NCBI GenBank assembly: GCA_027886185.1
Contig: WOAB01000142.1
Coordinates: forward strand, 3,690,001-3,754,000
Direction: 5' to 3'
From: Rheum nobile
Lineage: Eukaryota > Streptophyta > Magnoliopsida > Caryophyllales > Polygonaceae
DNA: 64,000 nucleotides
The notes below the pieces were generated by a model. It was not told the origin of the DNA. It saw nothing but the letters and a program-made list of their open reading frames with translations, and did no database searches. The position numbers were made by a program, and so were the translations under genes. Each line of letters starts with the position of its first letter. Within the stretch, counting starts at the first letter, position 1. Positions 12,063-24,818 of this stretch are shown here, in pieces.

Positions 12063-14510
12063 TTACGAGAGGATGTCGCAGTTCCAGAGCCGCTCCCCGA
12101 GCATGTCCACCACCCGGCTGCTGATGACGTTGCAGTGCAGGAGGTTCAAGCCGGCGAGGCCCAAACCGAGCTTCACGAACGAGGACAGGCACTTGTCGGA
12201 GAGCAGGGCGCATCCCGCCATTGAGAGGACCCGGAGGCTCGCGACTATTTGGCTCGACCGGCTCAGGGCCGACACGCCGAAGTCGCTGACCCCGCACCTC
12301 GACACGTCGAGCTCGTTCAGCTGAAGGCAGTCGTCAGCTACGGCAACGAGGCTCGCGTCGGTTAGTTTCCCGCAGCCATCGAGGTTGAGGAGCTCGAGGG
12401 TCCCGCCGTGAGCCCTGGTCAAGGCCGAAACGGTCTTGTCGGTTAGGTTCACGCAGCCGGCGAGCTTCACATTTACAAAACCCGCATCACAGGCTTCGAT
12501 CAACGGTTCAACGCCGTAGTCTGAGATCCCGGGTAGGCCGGTCAGATCAAGAAACTGTAGCTGAGAGCAGATGGTAGACAATAAAGCCAAGTTCACGTCG
12601 CCAAACGAAGGGCAGTTAAGGATTGTGAGGGAGTGGAGGGAGCTGTGAGCGGACTCGGGTAGGGCGACACCAACGGGCATGTCCTTGATCCCGAAGCAGT
12701 TGGAAACCGAGACAGCCTTCAACTTGGTACCACAGTTGAGGAGGAGACCGAAAAACCCGACTTGGGTGATCCTGTGGCATTCGTCAAGTTGCAGGCTCTC
12801 GAGAAATCCAGCAGCTCTGGAGAAAGAAACCAAACCGTTGTCTGATAGGAAGGCGCACTTGCGAAGGCAGAACGTTTTCAGGTTCGGGCAGCCTTTCCCG
12901 ACAGCTTCAAGACCGAGATCTGGAACTCTGCAAGATGTTATGGTAAGGGTCCTGAGCTTCTGCAGACCGTGCCCGTTTCCCATACACCAAAAGCCCTTTT
13001 CACCAACATTCTGGAGGCCAGATAGGACGAGATCCGTTACCGCACAGCAGTAATGCCCTACAACCGCAAGAGACACGTCAGAGATGTTCAACCCTTGAAG
13101 CTTCACCTTTGTAAGGACGGTGGAAAGAGACGATACAAGGCTCGAGATTCCTTGATCACCCACAAGAGGGCAATCTTTGATAGATACCGACTTCAAGTTA
13201 GGGCAGAACTTCCCGACCGCTTCCAAACCCGCATTCCCGACATTCTGGCACGAGTCAACATTCAAATAGGTCAGGTTAGGGCAGCCCATTGCAATAGCAA
13301 TCAATGCCTTGTCGGTAATCAGCGGGCACTGAGATAAATCGAGCTTCTCCAATTGGCCACAGCCCATGGCAATCTCGACTAAGCCTTCATCTCCAACAGA
13401 CGGAACGTTCCACAACGAGAGAACTTTCAAAGACGGGCAACAACGAGAGATAGCCCTCAAACCGAGGCTCGTCACTCCACGACTAGGATTGCTTCCCTTG
13501 ATGATCAGCTTCCCGAGGCCTCCACGAGGGCCGGTTCCAACTGCAATAGCGGCCAATCTCACATCAGTGGCCTTCTTCCCTTCTAAGCACCTGGTGAGGA
13601 ACCCGTCTTCCGCTACCGCGTCCTCAGAATCGGTTTCTTCTTTCCTCAGTTCATTGATCTGAATGCTGCTCAGAAGCGAGAGCCAGCGTTTGGAGACGAA
13701 GGCGCAAGCACTCCTCTCTTGACCGCCTGGCAAACGGCGAAAGACCTCGAAGAGGCACTCATCAGGGAGGACATCAATTGAGGTTTGCTTCTTCTGCTCA
13801 AACCTCTCTTCAAAGGAGAGGAGTGGGGCGTTGATTCGAGCCCTCTTGCAAGGGAAGAAGACGTCGGCATGGTTACTGAGGGGCATGAAGTATTCAGCAT
13901 CTCTAGGGTTGGAGTATATAGATCCCCCAACGTAAAAATCATCATCTCCTGAGATTAATCAAACCCAAGAATCCAATTAATACAAGTTTCTTAATACTAT
14001 ATTAGCATGTCTACACAAGAATAGGAAACTAGTGCAAAAAAGAATCTGCCAAGAATCGTTTTATCTGATTTCCAAATAAACAGCTTGTGAAGCATAATTG
14101 GCTTAATAGCGGATTCAATTTCACCCAAATCATAGAAAAACTAGCTAGATTTTTAACAAAACAGAATCTTTCATAAATTTCATGAAATAACTATTTCACA
14201 TATTTTCACAAATCTTACCAAATTCTGCCAATTCAGTGAATACGCAGTTTATAGATCAGCAAAAATATAAGAAGAAGAATCAATCTAGCAATAAATTCTC
14301 TAAAGAAATCAAATAATTATTCCATCAATACTACTTCTAAGATACTTGCAACAAACAACATATCAGATCAGCAGATTTGAAAATCCAATTAGAACCTAAC
14401 AAAAACCCTAAATCATACACAGCTGAAATAGAGTATTCAAAAAAAGGAAAAAAAACAAAGGGGGGGCTAAAGAATATAAACTCACCGGTGTAGTTGAAGA
14501 ACTGAGACAT
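12063..14510 (-). CDS. EBF1: EIN3-binding F-box protein (EBF1/2-like)
   Basis: Two coding exons are joined: 14510-14486 (MSQFFNYTG, donor GTGAG) and 13948-12063 (acceptor CTCAG), giving 636 residues, close to the usual length of about 630. The spliced start restores the family N-terminus, with GDDDFY and GGSIYSNP before FFPCKRARINAP. An F-box lies at about residues 65-112 (IDVLPDECLFEVFRRL), followed by some eighteen leucine-rich repeats of the AMN1/F-box type (for example CPSLKVLSLWNVPSVGDEG). EBF proteins are substrate receptors of SCF E3 ligases that send EIN3/EIL1 transcription factors to the proteasome and so restrain ethylene responses in the nucleus. No stop or frameshift is visible. 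It may be EBF1 or EBF2; the symbol names the family. The intron is about 540 bp (13949-14485). Confidence 0.93.
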
Positions 14511-15188
14511 CTCCAAATCCGAGCAAAAACCTCAAAGAGGGAAAAAACTGAGCAGATTGAGAGAGAAATCACACGAATCAGATCCAAACTTCCAAGACCG
14601 ACGAGTATGATCAGAACAACAACAACAAGGATTACAGCTTCAGATTGTGCAAAATTCATCAATAGGCGGATCAAAGCAGGAGAAAACCCTATCAAAATAG
14701 GGCAAAAATGGAGCAGGAAAAAGAGGGGGCAAGAAGGAAGAGAGAAAGAGGGGAAGAATGAAATGAATGGAGTTGGGTTGGTTTCAATGTATACGAAGAA
14801 GTGTGTGCGCCTTTTATCTTTGGGTGCTGTCAATGTGGGGTCTGAATTTTTTATTGCCAACACAAGAAATTAATTTTAAAGAATTAATTCTGCATATGAA
14901 TCGGAATTTGGTACGTTCATCAGAGGGATAAATTCATTGAACCTGAAACTAAAAACCGCTCTTGAGATTTGGAAAGTGGGTTTACAAAATTTCCCCTTTT
15001 GCTTATCTTGAAAGGCAAAGGGAGGTTAAGGGGGATGCACATGTCAAAGAGAAGGAGGAGATGGATTGGTTTGGTTATTTCTATAACACAATAAGGGGAA
15101 AAAATTTTGTGGCTAAAATAAGCAAACTAGTTGACCACCAGTCATACTCATATTGTTGCTATAAAATTATTTTTATTATAGTGATTAA
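14511..15188 (-). promoter_or_regulatory. 5' UTR and promoter region of the EBF gene
   Basis: Upstream of the EBF start on the minus strand, the first about 250 bases are C/T-rich, as in plant 5' leaders. Open frames in both directions here have no recognisable domain and are treated as shadows. No certain TATA box or EIN3 site could be fixed by eye. Confidence 0.4.
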
Positions 15189-15347
15189 ATAACGATTTGT
15201 CTAACATTGACATAGATTAATAATTTCTATTAAAAAATATAAATTCTAAATAGGTAAGGGTGAACTCATTTTTAAAAAAAAACTCTAAAAAATTAACACA
15301 TAAAGAGATCTTAACTTATGTCCTTAGGACATATGTTAGAAAAATTG
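15189..15347 (-). mobile_element. small MITE, second copy at 34885-35044
   Basis: The reverse complement of this stretch matches 34885-35044 along most of its length (shared phrases TTAAGATCTCTT and TTAATTTTTTAGAGTTTTTT). Both have TTATG.CCTAAG.GCATAA-like palindromic ends. No coding sequence. Confidence 0.55.
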
Positions 15348-15391
15348 ATTAAATAAACTTATTTTACTTTGTTGATATGACGCAATTAGTA

Positions 15392-15713
15392 TTCTCTATG
15401 TTTAATGATACTTGTCATTTTAGCAGTTAACACAATTATTAAGAAATATAATTATTAAGAAATATAATTATTAAGTTAAAATATTGTAATTTGTTTTTGA
15501 AATCTACTATAACTCTATAAGTAATAATAACTCACCTCGTTTCTAACCAATAAGTAAAAATAATTTACATAAAAAGTGATAATATGTACAATTTCCAATA
15601 ACATATGACATATCTCTAAGTCACCAATAAATAATTATCTAAATCCTAAAATGACAAATATTTCTTAATAAAAATAAATGGCTAAAACGACACTTAATAC
15701 TGAAATGAAGAAG
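15392..15713. mobile_element. degenerate Stowaway-like MITE
   Basis: The left end TTCTCTATGTTTAATG...TTGTCATTTTA and the complement of the right end match moderately, with TA at both borders. The middle contains, in reverse, the GATGAGTTACGAGATATG phrase of the copies at 7185-7737. Older than the element at 7449. Confidence 0.6.
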
Positions 15714-16516
15714 TATAATTGATGGGTTTGGGGTTCATTTTTATAACAACTCTTTTCAATTTAGCTGGTAAGCATGACATCTCGTGACTATGAGGTCACA
15801 ATTTCAAATTTTCCCTCCATTTATAATGACTTAATGCTTTCTATGGACCAAAAAAATCAATTTTATAGGGGTAGTAAGGAAAATTACGATATTATTTATC
15901 TTTTCGAGATTAAAAGGATATTATGAAAATGAATCTTTAGATTTTTTTGTTAGTGACACTTTTAATATATTGTCCAATCAAGCCTAATTGTTTAAAAGAA
16001 AATTAGTCATTCTAATTGTATTAATTAATATATAAAAATAATAATACGAGACAATTAGTCCATTATAATTGGGAAAGTGATTCAAACTAGTCCTTCAATA
16101 ATTTCAACTTCAATCAAGAACTTGTTTTACACATATTTTATAGAACATTAAAAGGAAAAATAAGATATTATTCGCTTGTCTGAGATTAACAGAATACTAT
16201 AAACATTTAATCTTAAGATTCTTCAATTAGTAATGCTTTTAATATATTGTTCAATTAAGTCTATTCGGTTATATAAAATTAGTCTACTCAGAGGGTAATT
16301 CAAACTAGTAATTAATTATTTCAACTTTAGTCCATAACATGTTTAACCCATTAAAATGTAGAGCGCTAAAGGAAATTTAAGATATTCTTCTTCTTTCGAG
16401 ATTAAAAGAACATTATAAACATTTAATCTTAAGATTCTTCAGTAAGTAAAGTTTTTAATATAAAGCATATTCGATTATAAGAAAATCAGTCTTATACTCT
16501 TATGGGAGATGATTCA

Positions 16517-18921
16517 TGTAACACCCTCAAAACTTAACCCTTTTGGAAAGGTATTACCGTCAGTGACCCCAGTGTTCCTTATCGAGATCACCCAAGGCTT
16601 TACCATAGAAATACAATTTATGAAATGCGATTGATACACAAAGATCAAGCATTAAATTCCAAAACATAACATTGTCAAGGAAATAAGAGTTACGGGATTA
16701 CAACCCAATCCCGAATAGGTCAAAACATAGTTTAAACCAAACACAGCGGAAGACTAAGAAAGTACATTACAATCGGAGTTATTGTCCAAAGGATCATAAC
16801 CTGATTAAAGAAATAATTAAAACATTCAAAAACCACCGCCGACTCCATAGTCCTTCTAATCTTCTGAGCTACTTCTTAACTGATGTGCCGAATCAAACGG
16901 ATGACACCAGCCAACCATGCAAGGGAAAATATTGGTTGGTTAGTCTAAATGAATAGACTAGCAAGGGTATAAAGCAGACTGGTTCAAAGCAGTCATATTA
17001 GGTTAGACTCATCGCTTCTCGGATAATAACCGATAACGGTAGTCAACCATCATATTCCTACTGGAATAAACAAGAGATATGCACAGGAGAAGATTCTGGA
17101 AGACTGAATCTTCACAGAAATCGACTCGAAAGAAGACTCCAACGGAAATGAGTCTTTAAGGAAGAAAATGACAAATCTGGAATATTACAGAATCATTCAA
17201 CAATGATTTAAAACTGACTGAGATGCTTCGGTTCACGACCAACCTCATCGCCTACAGCGAATCCAGATTGGAAAGAGAACGTACTACATTCAAGTCAAGA
17301 CGAGTTTTCCTAGCTGCACTGAACTTAGCTGCACTACTCGCCCAAGGTGTATTAATTATGTGCGTCAAGGTAGCACTTATCTGATTTATGTTTCAAAAAC
17401 ACACATCACGTTATAGACTTTTACATGTGTACCCCACCAATGGGACGACACATCTTAGTATACGTTTCGTCGAGAGTGACGTATACCGAAAGGTTTGTGA
17501 CACCAGCTAAGTGTCCTGTCTCTACACACATGTGTAAGAGACCGATCATGATCATAGAATAGTACCAGATGGGGACGAGCCATCCCGATACCAGATTATA
17601 AAGAAACGACTGGACAGAGTCCGAGTAACGTTCCTATCTAACAGTGCTAACTAAACAGTTACAGCACCACAACATTTACAGGATAAATCCACATAAAGGC
17701 CCGAAAGGCGATCACAGATAATAGCGTTGTTCTAACAGATATACAACCTATTATATGATTTTCAAAACAGTTTATCAAAACCGTTTCCAGACAAACAGAA
17801 TATTCATTCCAAATTAATTACTCAGATAAACTACTGATAATTAATGTAAATATGGAACGAAAGAGCAAGAGCGAACCGCTACTTGCCTTACTCCGCAGAA
17901 TAGTCTAAAGACGTCACTGGATTCCGGGCTCGACACGGTATAGTTCCGACAGCACAACAACCTTCGAGTCGACCCATAAAAGGAATCCTAAGTTAGATCC
18001 GACATAAACAGTACGAATCTAAACACGGCGAAAGAACACGAAAGGAAAGACGCCACGACGACAACCGACCAAGCCAAGGCCACGAAGGCGTTCTGGGCAC
18101 TGGCGGCGGTCGCTGTTCTTGGCGGCGGTCGCTGTTCTTGGCGGCGGTCGCCGTATTCATCACGGCGGTCGCCGTGAAGAACACGGCCGACTGAAACGAG
18201 AGAAAACTCACCCCAAAACACGAGCGGTTCGGCCTCCTTCGACTTGCTTTGGCTTCTAACCTCCAAGGCTAACCAAAAGCTTCACAAAGGCACTCTGGAA
18301 ACACACCACGACACCTCCGGCGAGCACAAGAAAACCGACGAAAACACAACTCACTTTGAGGGAGAGTTTTGGCAGCGATTCGGGGTTGTAGATGACCCAA
18401 AACCCATGCCCAAGCTCGTCTATTCATAGGCAAACCCCAATGAGTGATCTGCAAACCCTCAGACGCGGCAAACGACGCAACGGCGCGCCTCGAACGACGC
18501 CGGCGACCGGCGGGCAATGCCCACTGGACAATCACGGTGGGCGCCGTAATTTTGCATGCGGCGGGCACGCGGCGGTCGCCGTAAATGCGGCGGTTGCCGT
18601 CGTTAGGCCTGTCGCGGCCAGCTAGAAGCTGACACGCTGACATCTCGGGCCCAACCACGGCGGTCGCCGTTTCCCCATTTTCCCGCACATTCGGCTTTGA
18701 ACGAGCTTGACGATAAACCGGGATAAAAATTATCGTACGCGAACGACAATTAAACTCCAAGGCACCTTGTCTGTATATTATTTCACTGAGAAAAACATTA
18801 CAGATACAGAGCACATTACAGAATGTCTCAAGCTACCTGAATTAAATCCGACGTACACAACGGGTACCCGAAAAAATTCCATAATTTCCAAAATAACCTT
18901 ACAAAAATACGGGGTATCACA
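16517..18921. mobile_element. solo LTR of an LTR retrotransposon (2.4 kb)
   Basis: The ends TGTAACACCC and GGGTATCACA form the short TG...CA inverted repeat of LTRs, and the same five bases ATTCA flank both sides (16512-16516, 18922-18926). The interrupted satellite phrase GATGATTCAAACTA is restored when the element and one ATTCA are removed. There is no second copy and no gag-pol, so this is best read as a solo LTR left by recombination. The length and TGTAACACCC start recall Ty3/gypsy chromoviruses of the Tekay/Del type, but that is inference. GGCGGTCGCCGT words cluster at 18100-18180 and 18530-18670. Confidence 0.75.
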
Positions 18922-21304
18922 ATTCAAACTACAAATTATTAGTTAAGAAGTTGATTAACCCACTAAGTTGTAGAGCGCTCAAAAGAAAATTAAGATATTA
19001 TTCTTCTTTTCAAGATTAGAAGAACTCTATAAACATTTAATCTTAATATTCTTTAATTAGTGACTCTTATAAAAAGTATACTCGATTATAAAAAAATCAG
19101 TCTTTTGGAAAACGGTTCAAACTAATAATTAACAATTCCACTTTTAATTGAAAACTTATTGGACCTACAAGTTATAGAACGCTAAAAGGAAAAGTAAGAT
19201 ATTCTTCTTTTTGACATTAAAAGAACATTACAAAAATTTAACCTTAAGATTCTTCAGTAAGTAAAGTTTTTAATATAAAACCTATTCGATTATAATAAAA
19301 TCAGTCTTGGGAGATGATTCAAACTAGTAACTAATAATTTAATTAACCCACCAAAGTTGTAGAGAGTTGAAAGACATATTAAGATATTCTTCTTCTTCGA
19401 GATTAGAAATATTTTTAATATAAAGTCCACTCAATTATAAGAAAACCAGTCTTTTGGGAAAATATTCAAACTAATGATTTATAATTCCACCTTTAATTGA
19501 GAACTTATTAGACCCATAAGGTATAGAGTGCTAAAGAAAACTAAGATATTATTTGACTTTTCGCGGTTAAAAGAACACCATATACATTTGATTTTAAGAT
19601 TCTCAATTAGTATCGCTTTTATTATATTGTTCAATAAAGCCTACTGGATTATAAGAACATTATTATATTGGGAGAGTGATTTAAATTAGTGATTAATAAT
19701 TTTAACTTCAATTCATAACTTGATTAACCCACTAAGTTGTAGAGCGTTGAAAGGAAAATTAAGATATTAGTATTCTTTTCTAGATTGAAAGAACACTATA
19801 AACATTTAGTATTGAGATTATTCAATTAGTAACATTATTATATATAAAGCCTACTCGATTATAAGAAAATCAGTCTTTTGGGAGATGATTCAAACTAATA
19901 ACTAATAATTCCACCTTTAGTTAAGAACATGTTTGACCCACAAATTTTAGAGCGCTAAAGGAAAACTAAGATATTATTCAGCTTGTCAAGATTAATAGAA
20001 CATCGTATACATTTAATTATAAGATTCTTCAATTAGTAACGCTTTTATTATATTGTTCAATAAAGCCTACTCGATTACAAGAACATTAGTCTATTGGGAT
20101 AGTGATTCAAACTAGTGATTAATAATTTCAACTTTAGTTCATATCTTGATGAACCCACTAAGTTGTAGGGCGCTGAAAGGAAAAATAAGATATTATTCTT
20201 CTTTTGAGATTGAAAGAACACTATAAACATTTAATCTTAGTTTCAAAAAATAACATTTTTAATATAAAGCCTACTAGTCAGTCTTTTAGGAGATGATTCA
20301 AACTAATAATTAATAATTCCACATTTACTTAAGAACATGTTTGACCCATTAGTTTTAGAGCACTAAAGGAAAACTAAAATATTATTCGGCTTTTCAAGAT
20401 TATAAGAACATCGTAGACATTTAATTATAAGATTCTTCAATTAGTAACACTTTTATTATATTGTTCAATAAAGCCTATTCGTTTATAAGAACATTAGTCT
20501 ATTGGGATAGTGATTCAAACTAGTGATTAATAATTTCAACTTTAGTTCATGCCTTGATGAAAATTAAGATATTATTCTTCTTTTTGAGATTGAAAGAACA
20601 CTAAAAGCATTTAATCTTAGTTTCAGTGACAATTTTAATATAAAGTCTACTCGATTATAAGAAAATCGGTCTTTTGGGAGATCATTCAAACTAATAATTA
20701 ATAATTCCACAACATGTTTGACCAATAAGTTTTAGAGCGTTGAAGGAAAACTTAGATATTATTCGGCTTTTCAAGATTAAAAGAACATCGAAGACATTTA
20801 ATTATAATATTCTTCAATTAGTAACGCTTTTATTATTTTGTTCAATAAAGCATATTCGATTATAAGAACATTAGTCTATTGGGATAGTGATTCAAACTAG
20901 TGATTAATAATTTCAACTTCAGTTCATACCTTGATGAACCTACTAAGTTGTAGGGCGCTGAAAGGAAGATTTAGATATTATTCTTCTTTTCGAGATTAAA
21001 AGAGCACTATAAACATTTAATATTAAGATGTTTCAATTAGTAACATTTTCAATATAAAGCCTACTCGAATACAAGAAAATCAGTCTTTTGGGAGATGATT
21101 CAAACTAATATGTAATAATTCCACCTTTAGTTAAGAACATGTTTGATCCATAAGTTTTAGAGCGCTAAAGGAAAACTAAGATATTATTCGACTTTTCAAG
21201 ATTAAACGAACATCGTAGACTTTAGCCTTAAGATTTTACAATTAGTAATGCTTTTATTATGTTTTTCAATTAAGCCTATTCGATTATAAGAACATTAGTC
21301 TAGT

Positions 21305-21720
21305 GTAGCAGTGTGCAAAATTGGCCCGGATAGGAAAATCGTATCAAACCGAAAATGTTTGGACTAGACCGAGTGTATTCTGGTTCGGTCCGCGGTCCAT
21401 TATTTTTAATATTCGGGTCCTGTCCAAACCCGGCCGGTTTTCGGTCCGGACCGGATGAACCGTTTTTTATACGTGTTAATTTCCCATAATACTATTAAAA
21501 ATTATTTTCTATTATAAAAATAAACTAGTAACAAAATATATTGTCGAATATTACAAACAATAGTTGTAAAAATAAAAAATAAAATAAAATTAATTGATAT
21601 AAAAATAGAAAAAAATACATTTACTAGTCCAAGACCGGACCGAATCCAATTGGTCTAGTCCGGTCTCCGGTCCAAGAATCGTAAAAATTATGGTCATGTC
21701 TATACCGGATGCACATCGTT
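21305..21720. mobile_element. hAT-like MITE built of GGTCCGG words
   Basis: The ends GTAGCAGTGTGCA and TGCACATCGTT are roughly complementary. The flanks AGTCTAGT (21297-21304) and AATCTAGT (21721-21728) match at 7 of 8 positions, as expected for an aged 8-bp hAT duplication. The element breaks a satellite unit. The two ends are dense in CGGTCCGG, GACCGG and GGTCTAGTCC words around an AT-rich middle. Confidence 0.6.
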
Positions 21721-21880
21721 AATCTAGTAGGAGGGTGATTCAAAATAGTAATTAGTAATTTTAACTTTAATTAAGAATTTGATTAATCCACTAAGTTGTA
21801 GAGCGCTAACGAAATATTAAGATATTAGTAGATTAAAAGAACACCATAAACTTGTAATCCTAATATATATTCTTCAATTG

Positions 21881-22155
21881 TAGTACCTCGTCAAGGTGTA
21901 CTATTTCGAGCGCCTACCTCTTACCCTCTATCTTGTTACTACTTGGCAATTTAGACGGTCGACGCTCATCTTAAGCTGCAACTCGACACTTTTTCATGTT
22001 ATCCATGTCTTGACAAAGATGACCCTGAAACTTGGGGAAGTAGTTCCAAATCCAGTTCTACGTGAAAATTGGTAACTAATAGATATATAATAATATCAGA
22101 TGACAATATTAAGAGATTTGGATACTTAGGTGGAGAAGCAGCAAATAATCAGATA
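21881..22155. other. spacer, nothing recognised
   Basis: Short AT-rich stretch between the satellite and the PMD pseudogene without a supported feature. Confidence 0.4.
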
Positions 22156-23167
22156 TTATATTGCATCTCTACGGCTTGCCATACCTAATTGTCGATATAG
22201 GTAGGCAAGGGTTGTTGCATCCCATGCATACTTTGATGTCAAATCGAGGTCCAGTACAACTTGAAATAAATGGAGCTTTACCTTGCTTGTAGACTTGTCA
22301 TGGAAGAGATTGCACCCTATAAGAACTGCCAAAAAGCCAGAGGCGATAATATCTGGGTGTACATAGATTATGAACTGCTTGGACCACAACCATGCCGTCA
22401 ATCTCCAACCCCATAATCTTGTACACGTCATGAAGCGCTATGGTAATTTCCCCCATGGAAAATGGAAGTTGTTCATTTTGGGGTGTCAACGCTCCACGAA
22501 AGCCGAAATCAAGACCCAGTCCATATGTTTTCACTATAGGAACAACAGCCTAGTCAACCCGCTGTTTCTTGCTCGTGTGAACCATGGCCCACGTGGGATC
22601 TATTTATCCTACCATGGCGCTAGTCCGTGGGACCTTCTGTACGGTTTAAGTACTTTTTGGATCTGCAATAATAAGTGAAATGTTAATACATTTTGCATAC
22701 TTGAATGATTGGATATGGTAAGGTTATAGTATGTCAACTTACGAAATTCTTATCAGTACTCTTCCACACAAATCTAGCAATGTGAGTATCGAAATTCATG
22801 AGCAACATGCAATTTTTAGGTCCACTGGGATATTCATCAAGCTCCATCGGTGTAGATGCATTATCAGCCGGAGAATAATTGTATCGTGCACTAACTGACG
22901 GGCGTAATCTTGAAGACGAAGGCACACTTCCTGACTGACCAAAGTGCCAGAGAAGCTTCGTTTGGCAGACGGAGCTGCACTATTGGCGTGACTGGAGGCG
23001 GAACTGTAGGACGCATCCGTACTTGTGGATGCTCTTGTACGGGTCGGTGGAGCACGAGGCGGGGATGGGCTTCCACCATATGTTTCCTCGTCTTTCACGC
23101 GGAAATCTGTTTCCTTGTTTTCCACTCCCAAATCCGTTTTCTCGTCTTCTACTTCCATTCTTCTCAT
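22156..23167 (-). pseudogene. plant mobile domain (PMD/MAIN-like) protein, broken
   Basis: On the minus strand three pieces of one PMD protein lie in order. First comes a Ser/Pro-rich linker with YPSGPKNCMLLMNFDTHIAR then FVWKS (about 22925-22734). Then LPFSMGEITIALHDVYKIMG (about 22534-22298), the strongest PMD signature. Last comes LIGCNLFHDKSTSKVKLHLF with YAWDATTLAYLYRQLG (about 22431-22156). They sit in different frames, with stops between them, so the copy is dead. The intact gene at 35973-39747 has the same three blocks (FPWGEITITLHDVARIL, LIGCTVFPDKSTNAVKYKYM). PMD proteins occur both as host silencing/transcription factors (MAIN, MAIL) and inside transposons. With the MULE remnants at 30682 and 33024, this suggests an old MULE now split by MULE-1. 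Confidence 0.75.
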
Positions 23168-23269
23168 TTGGTTCTCTCTGCGAGCAAATTGTGTGATCCC
23201 TTACTCGCGCACGTGTCGTGACCTGCTCCCCAAGCCTAAACTGGTTGTTGAAGAATTCTAAAACCAAAT

Positions 23270-23962
23270 AATAACAAATGAATATTATTATGAAAAACGG
23301 ACAAGTATTATTGTGAATGTAGAAAAGTTGCATGTATATAAATACTCAACGTTAAAAGTAGTACTATATTATAGATGTAAAAAAAGGCATCTATACAAAT
23401 ACCCATAAATTATGAAAGAAATAATAGCATGAATGTAAAAAAATTTATTACAAGTAGTACTATATTATAAATGTCAAACCAACATGTATACAAATACACA
23501 TAAGTAACAGCCATAATCATATGGTATGCACCCAACTAAATAACAATTAATTAATACCATAGTTTTTTTTCTTATAAACTAGTTAAATACCACCATTTTC
23601 ATATTGAAGAATAAAAATTTGAATATATTAATTTGTCCTTTTGACATTTCATTAAATTGTATGTGGGTGTTGATGTTGGTTTCAAAATATTTTAAAATTT
23701 GCTCTGTTTAAAAAATATAATTGAACGTCATGCATGTACATAAACATGTATAATACAAGTACTAGTATATTGTGAAGGTAGAAAAAGTGAATGTATATAA
23801 ATAATCATATTTTACTAGTAGTGCTATATTATATATGGAAAGAAGGCACATATACAAAAGATCCATAAATTATGAAAGAAATTAATTATCTAAAGATAAT
23901 ACATGTACATAAACATGTATAATACAATTACTAATATATTATGAATGTAGAAAAGTTGCATA
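23270..23962. repeat. degenerate repeat flanking MULE-1
   Basis: A unit with AGTAGTACTATATTATAGATG, GGCA.(G/C)TATACAAA and CATAAATTATGAAAGAAAT recurs at about 23350, 23440 and 23815. It also continues on the far side of MULE-1 at 30031-30130. The sequence joining 23971 to 30040 is one uninterrupted copy when MULE-1 and one target duplication are taken out. Confidence 0.65.
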
Positions 23963-23971
23963 TATAAATAA

Positions 23972-24590
23972 GAGGTTTTTTCGCCAAACCACCCCTTATT
24001 TGGCCGATATTGCGTGGAACCACCCCTTATATCGACTTTTACTTAAAACCACCCAAATGTCTTCCTCCGTTAACACAAAGCCACCCTTTTGCCTCCTCTG
24101 TTAGGTTGTCCGTTAAATTGTATGTAATTACCCTTTTGCCCCCATTTTTTAAAGAAAATTAAGGATAAAATTGTCCTTTGCTGGCTTGAGAAATTGACCA
24201 CGATATACACGCTCAAAGGTGATTCAAAAGTTGCGAATTTCGGATTAGGGCTTTTCACAGACATTTGAAATTGGGGATTTTGCTTTGCGACTTCGATTCC
24301 CACTAAAGGAAGTTGATTGCGAGGAAGACGATAGTGATTCTGGGCTAGGATTCGACTGCGCGAAAGGAATCACGAATTGAAGGTTTAGGGTTTTGCAAAT
24401 GGATTGCGAGGAAGACGATAGTGATTCTGGACAAGGATTCGACTATTTCAAGGGAAGAACTCGAAGAACTTTGCAGCAAAAAGGTATTGTTTCTAATTCG
24501 ACTAAGTATGATGATGTTTGAGAATTTAGGGGTTGTTATCTGTGTTTCCCTCTTCTGAGAAGCTTAATTGATTTTTTTTCTGTAAATGGA
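23972..24590 (+). repeat. MULE-1 left terminal inverted repeat
   Basis: It matches 29399-30030 on the opposite strand with few differences, the largest being a 14-bp duplication in the right copy (near 29790-29803). The outer part repeats ACCACCCCTTAT at two sites, then has the AAGCCACCC and CCTCCTCTGTTAGG segments. The inner part contains two tandem copies of GATTGCGAGGAAGACGATAG and a splice donor AAAAG/GTATTG at 24484/24485, followed by the acceptor at 24818. Confidence 0.9.
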
Positions 24591-24818
24591 ATGTGTATTC
24601 ATTGCATATTTATGCATAGTTGTAGTTGAATGGTTGTTGGAAGCTTTACAGAGTATTATTTGGCTGTGATTTTTGTGAAATAGTGTTGGTGGTCCCATTG
24701 TGTATTGAATATGATTTGTCATGGCCACTGTGAGCATCTTTTTTGCTTTTTTTTGCTGATAAGTGTGGTTGACTGACAAATGTGGATGTGAGCTTTCTTG
24801 TTTTTTTTCTCTTAACAG

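Larger units (their letters stand above)
15880..21880. repeat. degenerate satellite array, units about 150-220 bp
   Basis: The phrase GATTCAAACTA recurs at about 16079, 16297, 16511/18922, 19316, 19885, 20104, 20295, 20512, 20684, 20888 and 21097, mostly about 200-220 bp apart. Each unit repeats CTAAGTTGTAGAGCGCT..AAGG, AAGATATTATTC, GAACA..ATAAACATTTAAT and CGATTATAAGAA. Two variants tend to alternate: one with AATAATTTCAACTTTAG and TTAGTCTATTGGGATAG, one with AATAATTCCACCTTTAG and TCAGTCTTTTGGGAGATG. This gives a higher-order period near 420 bp. Interruptions are the solo LTR and a hAT-like element. No gene lies here. Confidence 0.8.

Noticed and set aside
12679..13662. Plus-strand frames of 94-124 codons
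   Set aside because: Antisense shadows of the EBF leucine-rich repeats.
24399..24521. Short frame starting MDCEEDD in the left TIR of MULE-1
   Set aside because: It crosses the leader splice donor, and joining it to the next exon gives a quick stop; best seen as a leader uORF at most.
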